Source: Enoplosus armatus
Taxonomy: Eukaryota > Chordata > Actinopteri > Centrarchiformes > Enoplosidae
Direction of reading: 5' to 3'
DNA length: 64,000 nucleotides
Assembly: GCF_043641665.1 (NCBI RefSeq)
Contig: NW_027261191.1
Span: 51,904-115,903, forward strand
Shown here one piece after another: positions 1 to 11,900 of this stretch. Numbering within the stretch: position 1 is the stretch's first letter; each line of letters begins with the position of its first letter. Below the pieces are notes generated by a model. It saw only the letters and a program-made list of their open reading frames with translations, ran no database searches and was not told the origin of the DNA. The position numbers and the translations under genes were made by a program.

Positions 1-1490
1 TAAGATAAATAACAAACAGTGTAGTGACCAAAATAAAGTGTCCAGTAGGGGGTGGGTGCGTTAATGTAACGCAGGGGGGACAGGGGTGATGTACGTTAAT
101 ATAACGTATAACTTGTGTTTGTGTTCGGGGGGGGGTCAATGTAAGTTCGTCAGGTTGACTGCAGAGGGGAAGAAACTGTTTTTGTGGTGGGAGGTTTTGG
201 TCCTGATGGACCGCAGCCTCCTGCCAGAGGGGAGGGGGTCGAACAGATGGTGTCCAGGGTGGGAGGGGTCAGCAGCGATCTTCCCTGCTCTCCTCAGGGT
301 CCTGGAGGAGTACAGGTCCTGAAGAGATGATGTTCAGCTCCCTCAGGAGCTTGACGGAGCTTGACGGACTGGTGACTGGAGGTGCAGCTGTTGGTGTACA
401 GGGAGAAGAGTAGAGGAGAAAGAACACAGCCTTGAGGGGAGCCGATGCTGATCGTCCGCGAGTCTGAGACGTGTTTCCCCAGCTTCACGTGCTGCTTCCT
501 GTCAGACAGGAAATCTGTGATCCACCTGCAGGTGGGGTCAGGCACGTTCAGCTGGGAGAGCTTGTCCTGAAGAAGAGCCGGGACGATCGTGTTGAAGGCA
601 GAGCTGAAGTCCACGAACAGGATCCTGGCATAGGATCCTGCGGAGTCCAGGTGCTGGAGGATGAAGTGTAGGGCCAAGTTGACGGCGTCGTCTACAGACC
701 TGTTGGCTCTGTAGGCGAACTGCAGGGGGTCCAGCAGAGGGTCGGTGATGGATTTGAGGTGGGACAAAACCAGGCGTTCAAATGATTTCATGACCACAGA
801 GGTCAGGGCGACGGGTGTGTAGTCATTTAATCCTGTGGGCCCTGGTTTTTTGGGGACGGAGATGATGGTGGAGGCCTTGAAGCAGGCTGGCACGTGGCAT
901 GTCTCCAGTGAGGTGTTGAAGAGGCTCTTGGCTTGTAGTTGGTGATCTGTCTGAGCCCCCTCCACACAGAAGCAGAGTCGTTGGAGGAGAACTGGTCTTG
1001 TAGTCTCTCTGAGTACAGTCGTTTAGCTTCCCTCACCGCCTTGCTAAACTTGTACTTGGCTTCCTTAAACTCTGCTCTGTTGCCACTCTTAAACGCCTCT
1101 TCCTTTTCCAACCTCAGCTGTCGCAGTCTTTCTGTGAACCAGGGTTTGTCGTTGTTATAACTCACCCTGGTCCGAGTTGGTACGCAGCAGTCCTCACAGA
1201 AGCTGATATATGAAGTCACAACCTCTGTGTACTCATCCAGACTGTTGGTAGCAGTCCTGAAAACATCCCAGTCAGTACAGTCCAAACACGCCTTCAGGTC
1301 CTCTGCAGCTTCACTGGTCCACTTCTTCGAAGTTCTCGCAACAGACTTAGAAAGTTTTAATTTCTGCCTGTATGCAGGAATCAGGTGGACTATGTCATGG
1401 TCAGAGTGTCCCAATGCAGCGCGGGTGACGGCGTGAAAAGCGTTAATGACTGTGGTGTAACAGTGATCCAGAGTCCAAATATACAACTGA
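1..1490 (-). pseudogene. L2/CR1-group LINE remnant, unit 1 (RT fragment and 3' end)
   Basis: Minus-strand translations at 827-1507 and 294-965 belong to one broken LINE ORF2. The first resembles the linker upstream of reverse transcriptase; the second has RT motifs ([11 protein letters not shown], then [17 protein letters not shown]). The two frames overlap near 940, which fits an internal deletion. The catalytic DD motif expected just after [10 protein letters not shown] is deleted, so the enzyme is dead. The 3' untranslated end runs off the left window edge; in the other units it closes in a TGATTC run. I place it in the L2/CR1 group from the RT motifs and this 3' end. Confidence 0.8.
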
Positions 1491-1674
1491 GCGCCACAGG
1501 AAATCATTCCTGCCTGTGGCCATCAAACTGTTCAACTCCTCCCTCAGAGTGTCAGACACTCAGAAGAAACAGACTGGAAATCTGGACCTGCTTCTACATA
1601 TACTACCTCACTATTACTTATTCTTAAATGTCAGTGCAATACATATATGGTCAAACACAATAGTGCAATACATA

Positions 1675-3311
1675 CAGTGCATCCGGAAAGTATTCACAGC
1701 GCTTCACTTTTTCCACATTTTGTTATGTTGCAGCCTTATACCAAAATGGATTAAATTCATTTTTTTCCTCAAAATTCTACACACAACACCCCATAATGAC
1801 AACGTGAAAAAAGTTTATTTGAGATTTTTGCAAATTTATTAAAAATAAAAAACCTGAGAAATCACATGTACATAAGTATTCACAGCCTTTGCTCAATACT
1901 TTGTTGATGCACCTTTGGCAGCAATTACAGCCTCAAGTCTTTTTGAATATGATGCCACAAGCTTGGCACACCTATCTTTGGGCAGTTTCACCCATTCCTC
2001 TTTGCAGCACCTCTCAAGCTCCATCAGGTTGGATGGGAAGCGTCGGTGCACAGCCATTTTCAGATCTCTCCAGAGATGTTCAATCGGATTCAAGTCTGGG
2101 CTCTGGCTGGGCCACTCAAGGACATTCACAGAGTTGTCCTGAAGCCACTCCTTTGATATCTTGGCTGTGTGCTTAGGGTCGTTGTCCTGCTGAAAGATAA
2201 ACCGTCGCCCCAGTCTGAGGTCAAGAGCGCTCTGGAGCAGGTTTTCATCCAGGATGTCTCTGTACTTTGCTGCATTCATCTTTCCCTCTATCCTGACTAG
2301 TCTCCCAGTTCCTGCCGCTGAAAAACATCCCCACAGCATGATGCTGCCACCACCATGCTTCACTGTAGGGATGGTATTGGCCTGGTGATGAGCGGTGCCT
2401 GGTTTCCTCCAAACGTGACGCCTGGCATTCACACCAAAGAGTTCAATCTTTGTCTCATCAGACCAGAGAATTTTGTTTCTCATGGTCTGAGAGTCCTTCA
2501 GGTGCCTTTTGGCAAACTCCAGGTGGGCTGCTATGTGCCTTTTACTAAGGAGTGGCTTCCGTCTGGCCACTCTACCATACAGGCCTGATTGGTGGATTGC
2601 TGCAGAGATGGTTGTCCTTCTGGAAGGTTCTCCTCTCTCCACAGAGGAACTCTGGAGCTCTGACAGAGTGACCATCAGGTTCTTGGTCACCTCCCTGACT
2701 AAGGCCCTTCTCCCCCGATTACTCAGTTTAGATGGCCGGCCAGCTCTAGGAAGAGTCCTGGTGGTTCCGAACTTCTTCCACTTACGGATGATGGAGGCCA
2801 CTGTGCTCATTGGGACCTTCAAAGCAGCAGAAATTTTTCTGTAACCTTCCCCAGATTTGTGCCTCGAGACAATCCTGTCTCGGAGGTCTACAGACAATTC
2901 CTTTGACTTCATGCTTGGTTTGTGCTCTGACATGCACTGTCAACTGTGGGACCTTATATAGACAGGTGTGTGCCTTTCCAAATCATGTCCAATCAACTGA
3001 ATTTACCACAGGTGGACTCCAATTAAGCTGCAGAAACATCTCAAGGATGATCAGTGGAAACAGGATGCACCTGAGCTCAATTTTGAGCTTCATGGCAAAG
3101 GCTGTGAATACTTATGTACATGTGATTTCTTAGTTTTTTATTTTTAATAAATTTGCAAAAATTTCAAAAAAACTTTTTTCACATTGTCATTATGGGGTGT
3201 TGTGTGTAGAATTTTGAGGAAAAAAATTAATTTAATCCATTTTGGAATAAGGGTGTAACATAACAAAATGTGGAAAAAGTGAAGCGCCGTGAATACTTTC
3301 CGGATGCACTG
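1675..3311 (-). mobile_element. Complete Tc1-like DNA transposon, unit 1 (1637 bp)
   Basis: Both ends carry inverted repeats starting CAGTGCATCCGGAAAGTATT, and TA dinucleotides flank them at 1673-1674 and 3312-3313, the expected Tc1/mariner target duplication. The inverted repeats are about 215 bp long. Each has an outer and an inner copy of an AAGTATTCACAGC-type motif, the IR/DR arrangement known from Tc1-like elements. A full transposase ORF lies between them on the minus strand. Confidence 0.93.
1893..2933 (-). CDS. Tc1-like transposase, unit 1
   Basis: A 346-residue uninterrupted ORF of normal length for Tc1-like transposases, which cut and paste the element by a DDE mechanism in the nucleus. 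The N-terminal part (about 10-110) reads as paired helix-turn-helix DNA-binding modules with a basic AGRPSKL linker. The catalytic triad is visible as D159 (WSDET), D250 (QQDNDPKHT) and E285 (SPDLNPIEHLW), with 34 residues between the last two (DD34E). A glycine-rich box (KHGGGSIMLWGCFS) lies between the first two aspartates. The start at 2933 precedes MSEHKPSMKSKEL, a plausible N terminus. No frameshift or stop is present, so it may encode an active enzyme. Confidence 0.93.
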   Translation of the reverse strand: MSEHKPSMKSKELSVDLRDRIVSRHKSGEGYRKISAALKVPMSTVASIIRKWKKFGTTRTLPRAGRPSKLSNRGRRALVREVTKNLMVTLSELQSSSVERGEPSRRTTISAAIHQSGLYGRVARRKPLLSKRHIAAHLEFAKRHLKDSQTMRNKILWSDETKIELFGVNARRHVWRKPGTAHHQANTIPTVKHGGGSIMLWGCFSAAGTGRLVRIEGKMNAAKYRDILDENLLQSALDLRLGRRFIFQQDNDPKHTAKISKEWLQDNSVNVLEWPSQSPDLNPIEHLWRDLKMAVHRRFPSNLMELERCCKEEWVKLPKDRCAKLVASYSKRLEAVIAAKGASTKY

Positions 3312-3314
3312 TAC

Positions 3315-3315
<1 letters not shown>

Positions 3316-3347
<32 letters not shown>
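3316..3347. repeat. TA microsatellite beside Tc1, unit 1
   Basis: A TA run directly right of the Tc1 target site. It is 8 bp longer in unit 2 (near 25113-25152) and of unit 1 length in unit 3 (near 55930-55961). Confidence 0.85.
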
Positions 3348-3353
<6 letters not shown>

Positions 3354-3576
3354 CATACATATACATTGCTATTGTATATATTTTTTACTTTTATTTTTCA
3401 TATTTGAAAATATTGTAAATGTGTATATTTTTATTTTCTATTTCTCATTTTTATATTTTTTACATACTTTCATTTCTAATTTATGCTGCTTTCTACTCTT
3501 GAATGGGAGCACCGGTACTGTACAATTTCCCCCTGGGGATCAATAAAGTATTTCTGATTCTGAATCTGATTCTGAT

Positions 3577-3868
3577 ATCCAATGTTATCCACATTCCTTT
3601 CAGTCCATTCTCTTTTCTGCTCCACAAGTGGCAAGTCCACATTGGGATGAAAATTACCCCACACAATATTTAGCCCATAATCTAACCCATTTAAACCATA
3701 TTCGACTGCTACTGTATCAATATTCCAACCAAGTCCTTTACGTTGTTGTGAATATTCCCAACAACCACACAGCACATTTGTTGCAGGTTGTTCCTCATCA
3801 GATCCCTTTAACTTAACCCAATATGCTTTAAACAGTCTATGGCTCACAACGATGCCTCCTCCAACCGG
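3577..3868 (-). other. Unidentified coding-like remnant, unit 1
   Basis: A minus-strand frame runs from a stop near 3890 through residues such as GGGIVVSHRLFKAYWVKLKG and NVLCGCWEYSQQRKGLGWNI, then into the LINE 3' end at 3576, where the apparent protein becomes repeat sequence. The roughly 90 residues before that look protein-like, rich in W, Y and G, but I recognise no family. It could be a truncated exon or a piece of an unknown transposon. Confidence 0.35.
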
Positions 3869-4169
3869 GTTGCCAGACCTTGTTGCTCAAGTCACTAAAC
3901 TGTAATTACAATTTGAATTGTTAATTATATATACACGCGAAAGGTTCATAATTAACAAACCAATCCTTCACTTAAAAACTAAAATGGCATCTAATCAACT
4001 GTATTCAGACATGGTTGATTACCAAAATTACTCTAGACAGATAGAGGTTTTTCTGCAGCCTGGCAACCTACAGCATCGACAATACCTCCCATTCAGTCAT
4101 ACACAAATGTCATGAATAAGCCATATATGACATATTTGATGAGCCAAAGAAAACTTGTTTTAATCTTAT

Positions 4170-4175
4170 TTTATT
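4170..4175 (-). promoter_or_regulatory. Candidate polyadenylation signal of the receptor gene, unit 1
   Basis: The minus strand reads AATAAA here, about 900 bp after the receptor stop codon. It is the candidate I noted in this region; no cleavage site can be proven from sequence. Equivalents are at 25975-25980 and 56784-56789. Confidence 0.35.
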
Positions 4176-4963
4176 AGATGATTAGATGCATAAAAGAAAA
4201 TCTAAATTTCACAAAAATACAACACAAAATGCAAGACAACTCACATTTATCCACGTCACCTTACATCAGCATAACATTACAAATGATGGGACCTATTAAT
4301 CCATTCTTGAATATATGAGATATGCACATGTATACATAAACTATAAGCATGACTGTAAACATACATGTATACAATGTTCAGTATGTACTTCAAGGCAAAC
4401 ATTCTCAAACGATAACTTCAATAACTCGCGTATGAGATTAATTGTTTATTTATGTACAATGCTTGTATTACAAGTTTTTCATTTCATAATAACTTCACAT
4501 GACACTGCAAGAAAACAAACAGAAAATGTCTTTTGTAAGACTAAGATAGCTTTTTTGACCATTACACACATTACTGGACGTTCTTTTAACAAATCCTTCC
4601 TGTACACACACACACACACACACATATACCATGTTAACACATTTTAGAGGTCAAAGTGCACTGCTGCTGCCATTGCAGCACAACTGAGGCAGAGGTGATT
4701 AGTTGGTCAATTATTTAAGGGAACCGTTAAGTTTGTGGCCATCATCAGTGTCTATCTTCAGGTAGTCTGACTCACCGGATGTAGGCTGTTGGGATAAGAC
4801 TGCCATTGGCCAACTATTTCAGTCTGCGTGTTACCGTTTTGCAAGGGCACAGTCACTGCATCCTGGGCTTAGCGCTGTCCAAGACGATTGTGATTGGTTT
4901 AAAGAAATACAAACAAGCCAGAGCGTTTTTTTCTCCTGTCCCAGAATGATAATGGGTTGAGCT

Positions 4964-4994
4964 AGACCTTTCTCCGAAGTGTGGAGATAGGTCT
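4964..4994. repeat. Short hairpin, likely part of a dispersed element, unit 1
   Basis: AGACCTTTCTCC at 4964-4975 pairs with GGAGATAGGTCT at 4983-4994 with one mismatch and a 7-base loop. It lies in the presumed 3' UTR. The surrounding sequence resembles non-autonomous DNA transposons of fish, but I cannot name the family. Confidence 0.4.
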
Positions 4995-5076
4995 GGCTAT
5001 GTAAGCCAACTATTCTCCTATACTGGGCTGAGGACCACCATTAAGTTAGGGCGTATTGGATTGCTTTTTTTAGTGT

Positions 5077-5622
5077 TTAGTTCCCTCCCTCCACAGAGTG
5101 ATACCTTTTTGCCCTCATTGCCATCCCAGCCTCGTAGATTGCTAACTGCAGAGCTGCTCCGGCTGGTGACTTAGAAAAGCCCTCCTCTGAGATGTAGTTT
5201 ATCTTCAGGTAACCCCCCGGCCTATGCAGAGCCACTCCATGGAGGTGGGAGAAGAGCAGCGGTAAGTCACTTGTCAGCGTGTAGTGAGATACCAGCCTCA
5301 GCTCAGTGGGAATGTCTGTTTCCTCAGAGTACTCAAAAATGGCCGCCATGTATTTGGACATGTCCTGGCCCCTGGCTTTGGCTCGTCCCACCTCCTCTCC
5401 GACAAGTCTGATGGCTACATCAGAGCTGAAGGCGTTGGACCCAAAGTCCAGCCCTCTGTCTGCCTCATCTTTGTTGTCACCCTCTGGCTCTGGCTTAGGT
5501 CTGCGATTGAAGCCCCAAGAACAGATCACCAAGATAAAGTCGCTCTCCCGGATCTGACGGCAGTGCCAGGCCATACTGCCCTCCTCAGCCACGCTCAGAG
5601 AGTCCCACAGGTCCAAGCACAC
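5077..5622 (-). CDS. il17rd-like: Receptor last exon j (SEFIR domain and stop), unit 1
   Basis: The acceptor is CTTCCCAG before 5622. It encodes 181 residues: VCLDLWDSLSVAEEG, then FILVICSWGFNRR, KYMAAIFEYSEETD and LPLLFSHLH, all in SEFIR order. The stop follows AKRYHSVEGGN, so there is almost no tail beyond the SEFIR domain. Confidence 0.85.
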   Translation of the reverse strand: MCLDLWDSLSVAEEGSMAWHCRQIRESDFILVICSWGFNRRPKPEPEGDNKDEADRGLDFGSNAFSSDVAIRLVGEEVGRAKARGQDMSKYMAAIFEYSEETDIPTELRLVSHYTLTSDLPLLFSHLHGVALHRPGGYLKINYISEEGFSKSPAGAALQLAIYEAGMAMRAKRYHSVEGGN

Positions 5623-5964
5623 CTGGGAAGAACAAAGGAGAACACTGTCACGACAAAGTGTTCTAATAACACATTTTACACACCCCTATTTCATATTAAA
5701 GAAAAGATTGAAACACAGAAATTGTCAATATAATAATTAGCTTTGTAAGATGACAGTTATCCTTTTTTGTATTTCCGTCCTAGCCTTGTGGACAGTGGAC
5801 CCTTGGGGGCTTACTGGGGTGGGGGGTGGGGTTTCCCATCCAGTCTACATGTGTTTTGTGGACTTGGAGAAGGCTTATGACCGTGTCCCCGGGGGGTCCT
5901 GTGAGGGGTACTGTGGGAGTATGGGGTCATCGGGGCCGTTGCTACAAGCCACCTGGTCCTTATA

Positions 5965-5998
<34 letters not shown>

Positions 5999-8900
5999 CT
6001 GTATATATATATATATATAGTGCAAGCTGTATCTGTATATTCTGCACAAAAGTCAAATACGTTTTCGATGGGTGTCCCTTGTCACAGATTCTGTTTGTGA
6101 TATTCATGGACAGGATCTCAAGGCACAGCCGGGAGAGGAGAGTGTTTGGTTTGGGGACTTCAGAATTGCTTCTCTGCTCTCTGCAGATGATGTGGCTCTG
6201 TTGGCTTCATCAGATTGTGACCCACAGCATGCACTGGGGCGGTTTGCAGCCGAGTGCAAAGTGGTCGTGATGAGAGTCAGCATCTCCAAGTCCGAGGACA
6301 TGGTTCTCTCCTGGAAAAAGGTGGATTGCTCCCTGCCTGAGCAATCTGAGTTACTGCCTCAAGCAGGGAGTTCAAGTATCTCGGGGTCTTGTTCACGAGT
6401 GAGAGTAAAATAGAGCGTGAGATCGACCAGCGGATTGATGCGGTGTCAGCACTAATGCAGGTGTTGTATTGAACTGTTGTGGTGAAGAGGGAGCTAAGCC
6501 GGAAGGCAAAGCTTTTGATTTACCACTCGATCTACCTTCCAACCCCTAGCTATGGTCATGAGCTTTGGGTAAGGACCGAAAGAATGAGATTGGGTATACA
6601 AGCGACCGAAATGAGTTTCCTCATCAAGGTGGCTGGGGTCAGCCTTAGAGATAGGGGGAGGACCTCAAAAGGGATCCGAAGGGAGCTCGGAGTAGAGCCG
6701 CTGCTCCTTTGCATCGAAAGGAGCCAGTTGAGGTGGTTCGGGCATCTGATCAGGATGAATCCTGAGCGCCTTCCTTTGGAGGATTTCTGGACATGTCCAA
6801 CTGGTAGGAGACCCCGGGTTAGACCCAGAACACGTTGGAGGGATTACATATCTCATCTGGCCTGGGAACGCCTCGAGATCTCCCTAGAAAACATTGCTAG
6901 GGAGAGGGATGTCTGGACCACCTTGGTTAGCCTGCTGCCACCGCGTGCCCGGCCCCGGATAAGCAGTAGAAAATGAATGGATGGATGTATTCATAATTTG
7001 TTTCTGCCTGTCCGATTCCACTGAATCAGCACACCTGTAGGAAAAGGCATTAGAGCCACGACATGTCATGTCCACTACCTGAGTGGCCATGTGTTGTTGT
7101 ATGAAGGCCCCTAACTGCATGACAGCTTTGACATGAGCGGGCCCATCATAACTGCTGTAGCAAATCAGAAGACGAGGAGGGGTCAGCCTGTTTCTGGGCA
7201 ATGCCATCACTTCCTCCTGAGTCCCGCTTTCTTGATGCTGCTTGATAACATCTGAATGGATGAAAATAAGAAATCTGGTTGTATTTCACATCATGCCAGT
7301 AATGGAAAAGACAGAACAGAGGTACAAGAAAGGTTCTCTGTCAAATGGTGTAAAATGGATTATTATCATGACTTATTTTGATTAGCTTTCATGAAATGCA
7401 AGCAGTGATTTTACATGAAGTATTTGGTTTGTCTTCGCACCTGGTTTTATGTCAAGTTTCTTCATCTGCAGCTTGGGCCTCCTCCTGGTGAGAGCAGCCA
7501 GTAAGACTACAAGTATGGCTACCACAGCCAGGCCCAGTGGAAGCATCAAAGCCCAGGAGAGAGTGACAGAGAGTTGCAAGGCACCTTCTGAGGAGTGGGG
7601 AGTTGTGATTACATGATAATTCAGTGACAGACCTTAAAGAAGTAGTTTGACATTTTGGAAAATGCGTTACTAATTACTGCCGAGAGTTAAAATGAGATGA
7701 TTGATACCACTGTCATGCCTGTGTGCTAATTATGGAGCTAGAGCTGGGAGTAGATTATTTTAGTTTAGCATAAAGACTGGAAGCATAATAAGAATATTTC
7801 CCCAAATTCCAAAGTATTACTTAAAGGGATGAAAGACTGATGGGATTGATCACACATGTATTAAATATACACAGACTGTATTCATGGTCCAACAGACACT
7901 TAAATATTATATCACTTATATCTCCACAACAAAATGAAAAGAGAGGTTTGCATAGCACCTACTATGATGCATAGTGATTGTGTGGATCAGCAGCAATAAA
8001 ACAACCTCCCCCACCTTTTTGAATGTGCATGACTTGAACACTGAATGTTTTCCTCACTGCATCCACTTCGTTAGCTGCAATCTGTGAAACAAGAAATGTT
8101 GAGCATGACAGTTCATTCTTGACCTTGTAGATTGACAAAATAAACTTCTTTTGGGGGCCACTTGGGGGCAGCGCAACAAGCTGTAAACAAAACACTGACA
8201 CATCACCTTATAAAGTTGATATATCGACTGTGTTGGCTAACAGCCTATTTATCCAGAAGACATGGAGCAACATTAGCATTAATTTGGGGTTGTGATGATG
8301 AATGCAAGTCCAATATTCACTCTCCTTTTATCTCTGTTTTGCTCTCCACCAGCTCTTGAGGGGAAATATCTGGCTAAATGCTAAATGCCGATGGTTGAAA
8401 ATTAATGCATAAAATATATAGATAGTCCATATAATACATATTTTTTGAGACTGGTATTTCAATATAATTTATTAAACACAAAGCCCCTGAGATTAGGTTG
8501 AAAACAGTTGTAGTTTTATATATTATGCAATCAGTGTTAAGGATAGAATAGTTATAATCCACTTTTATTTTACCTCACAAGTGTAATTGGTTCCTTCTTG
8601 AAGGCCATTCAGCTGATAGCTGTGATGAGTTTTGTTGTTGGTGGAATTCTAAGGAAATTAAATACAAGTATTCAGTTCACTTAATTATCAAATAGTTCCG
8701 TAATACACATAATAGAAGCAAGGCATTGGCAAAATATAAAGCTGCAGAAGTTGAAACAACTCACAGGTGTTATGTCTGTGTATTTCATTATGCCGTTTGC
8801 GTAACACAGTGAGAAGTAGCTTCTGATGCCCAGGTTCGGGGGAGCCAGGTTAAAGGTCACTATGATGGCAGTCCCTTCATGTTGGACCTCAATATATTTG

Positions 8901-11900
8901 GGATACCAGTCTACAACCAGACCATAAAATATTGACATGATGTCAAGCTGATCATAAGAAGAAACGGTAACGCTTCATTTTACAGGTCCGCAAATTTCAT
9001 GATAAGTAGGTGATAATTACATGCATACATACATTTCAAGGAAAGTAATACGAAGTTAACTGATATCTAGATAGTTCCTACTAGCTAAACCCTGTTCCGT
9101 TGCCATCTCATCTGTCTCCGGTTCTGGTGCCCATTCCGGCGCCACTCCCCCACTGGGTCCCCCCACCCCGGACTTGAAAACCTTCTCCTCCTGCAGGGCC
9201 AAAGCTCCTGTGCTAGCTTCCAGACCCTTGTCGGTAGCACAGGGAAGACTTTGTTTTCCTCCTGGGCAGATCGACTTCAGGGCTAACCCCCTTCACTTTT
9301 ACCCAACAGCTGGGAAGCAAAACGCAGGAATTTCTTGGTTATTGAAGAGCTGCAGCATTTATTCATGGATTGATAGATTTTCAGCAAGTTTAACTTTTGT
9401 GAAAAATCGAACCGCAACTGCTTATTAGGAAAGAGCACAATATAATTCTTAAATAATTTTGCAGTAATTTTGGACACATTTAGGGGTAATTTGGGGATAA
9501 TTTCAAAGAAATTTCAAATACGTAACTTGCTAATTATCACCTACTTTCCATGAAATTTGTGGACCTGTAAATTGAAGCATTACCGAAGAAGGAAAACATT
9601 TATTGTTATACCAGACTTTATTTGGGAACTATGAGAAATTCTCACCTTTTTTGCACTGCTCAAGACCGTTCTTCTCTGCACATGCTGCAAAACCAGCGCA
9701 TATTACTATAAATTCACCATTGTTTTGACAATAGTCTTACTGAAAGATATATGATGAAAAGGGCAAAGTTTAGAGAGCAGAGAGCTTTCTGGGGACAGAG
9801 CAGGAGATGTCATTATATGTACAGTAAATAAGCCAAGAGAAGGAGGGATTTAGATTTTGAAGGTTACCCTGAAGCAACCACAAAGTTCACTGAAACTGTG
9901 TGTGTGTGTGTGTGTGTGTGCTTTATGAGATAATATCTAGTCTAGAGCTTAAAGTAGTCTTACAGCGTGTGGAAAAGATCTTGCTGTGGTAGAACCTCTC
10001 CCACTCCTCAGGCACTGGCAGAGCCATGACGGTAACAGCATACTGGGACCCAAGGGAGAGGCCGGGGAAAGGGTCTGACTTGTACACCTGCAGAATTCAG
10101 TGGCAATTATGACTTCAAACACACTGCACACTTATCTGATAAGCTGAGATAAGAGTTTTTGACATATTCTTTATTAGTGGTTAAATAGAACGGCTTTCTC
10201 ATACAAAGTCTCATATATATTGCTGTTATATATTATATATATTCATCCATCTATTTGCTATACCCACTTATCCTTGAGAGTCACAGGGGGGCTACAGCCA
10301 ATCCCAGCTGACATATGTTTATCAACACTTTCCCCAAAGAATTGTTGAGTCGAGTTGCCATTTTATGTGATGTGACGTTGTGTGTTTTTGATTGAATTTG
10401 AACTTTTTACTTACTTTTTTGTAGGATGATTTGATTTGAGCATATGCAGATTTGGATATGAGACTTGGACTTGGTTATGGTCAGATTTGCCTCCCAGAGT
10501 ACCAGAATACTAGTACAGAGTGGTCATTGCAGCCTGTAGCTCTGGTACTAACTTGTGGTTCTTTCATGAAACATTTACCATTAAATAGATATCACGTTTT
10601 TTAAAACATGATCCCTGTCTTTCATAGGCAACAATATGGTGTTTATGCATTGCAGTTCTTAAAAGTCACTTGTTGGTTTAACACTTGCTACACTTTAACA
10701 ATTTCACACTTTTCTTTATTGTATGATGACGCCTCAAGGACATGTATGGATGTGTTAATGACCTTTGGTATGGTCCAGAATACTTAAATAATCTGTTGAT
10801 TTCATGAGTCTGTTCTTAAAGCTGTGTTATTATTGGTTCTGTTAGTTAAATTATAAAGCTTGTATGTAAGGTGAAGCATGCTTTAGTGAAGTAATGCTAG
10901 ATTAAAGCTGCATTTCATGTGTGATTTGTGCTATTTTCCAATGCTTTATGCGAATACATATTTCATATACATATTCTATAGGTGAGTTCAAATGCTCACC
11001 TATAGGACTCCATTAGAGATTGTCATTAAGTTGAGTTAAAAGGGTTAAAAAGTGGTATTTGAGTATAAATGATAGTAATGCTAATTCATTTTCAATCTAA
11101 AGCATATAATCCAAGGAAAATTGTAAAGCTATTGTGACATATTCCATCAGGATGTTAAAGTAAATGGACTCAAATGGTCTCACATATATAGTGCTTTTCA
11201 ACCTTCATGGTTCCCACAGTTTTGGAGCTACAGCACTGTGTGTCATCTATAAAGGTTTTGTGAAGAGTTAGACCATCATTCAGCCAGGGATGCTATAGGA
11301 CATAGTTTTTACATGTAAAACAATTAACACAATATACGTTATATTAACGTACATCACCCCTGTCCCCACTGCGTTACATTAACGCACCCACCCCCTACTG
11401 GACACTTTATCTGGACACTTTACTTTATTCTGGTCACTGCACTGTTGTTATTTATCTTATCTTATTTTTTATTTTTATTTTTATTCTTATTCTTATTTTA
11501 GCTTTTATATTCTACTTATTTGTTATCAAAACAATAGCACCTTCAGACCACAGCAAATTCCTTGTAATGTATGTTACTTGGCAATAAACAGTTTCTGATT
11601 CTGATTCTGATTCTGATTACAGAAACCGAAATGAAGCAGGTGGATAGCAACTTGTTGCCTAGTAATGGGCAAATTGCACTAATCTGTTTCTAATATGTCA
11701 GACATAAAATGCATCGTCGTGGGACATAGTGACGCAAATATCTCTTCTTTGAAACTGGCAGATTACATATAAAATTAGACAGATGAGTTGTGTACACAGG
11801 GTTGAGCAAAAATGATTTGTTTCAAAAACAAAATCAGCCCCATACAACCTATAGTTATCAAAATAAGGGTTATTAGAAACCTCACCGTTTTCATCGTTTA

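Larger units (their letters stand above)
1491..3576 (+). repeat. 3' end of a plus-strand L2/CR1-group LINE, split by Tc1, unit 1
   Basis: From about 1491 the + strand reads as the last codons of a LINE ORF2 (FLPVAIKLFNSS-like), then an untranslated end that stops at 1672. It resumes at 3314 after the Tc1-like element and ends with CAATAAAGTATTTCTGATTC and further TGATTC-like repeats at 3576. It faces the minus-strand remnant head to head at about 1490. Confidence 0.75.
3890..5076. other. Presumed 3' untranslated and downstream region of the receptor, unit 1
   Basis: No convincing ORF is present. On the minus strand it follows the receptor stop codon, so its right part is probably 3' UTR. It contains an AATAAA at 4170-4175, a CA run at about 4606-4624 that is 6 bp shorter in units 2 and 3, and a short hairpin at 4964-4994. 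The equivalents are about 25695-26875 and 56504-57684. Confidence 0.4.

Noticed and set aside
5284..5733. 149-residue plus-strand ORF opposite the SEFIR exon
   Set aside because: Shadow of the receptor exon; it also runs across the splice site into intron sequence.
10977..11008. Palindrome CTATAGGTGAG/CTCACCTATAG as a regulatory hairpin
   Set aside because: Short, intronic and without any supporting context; kept only as a note in the intron entry.
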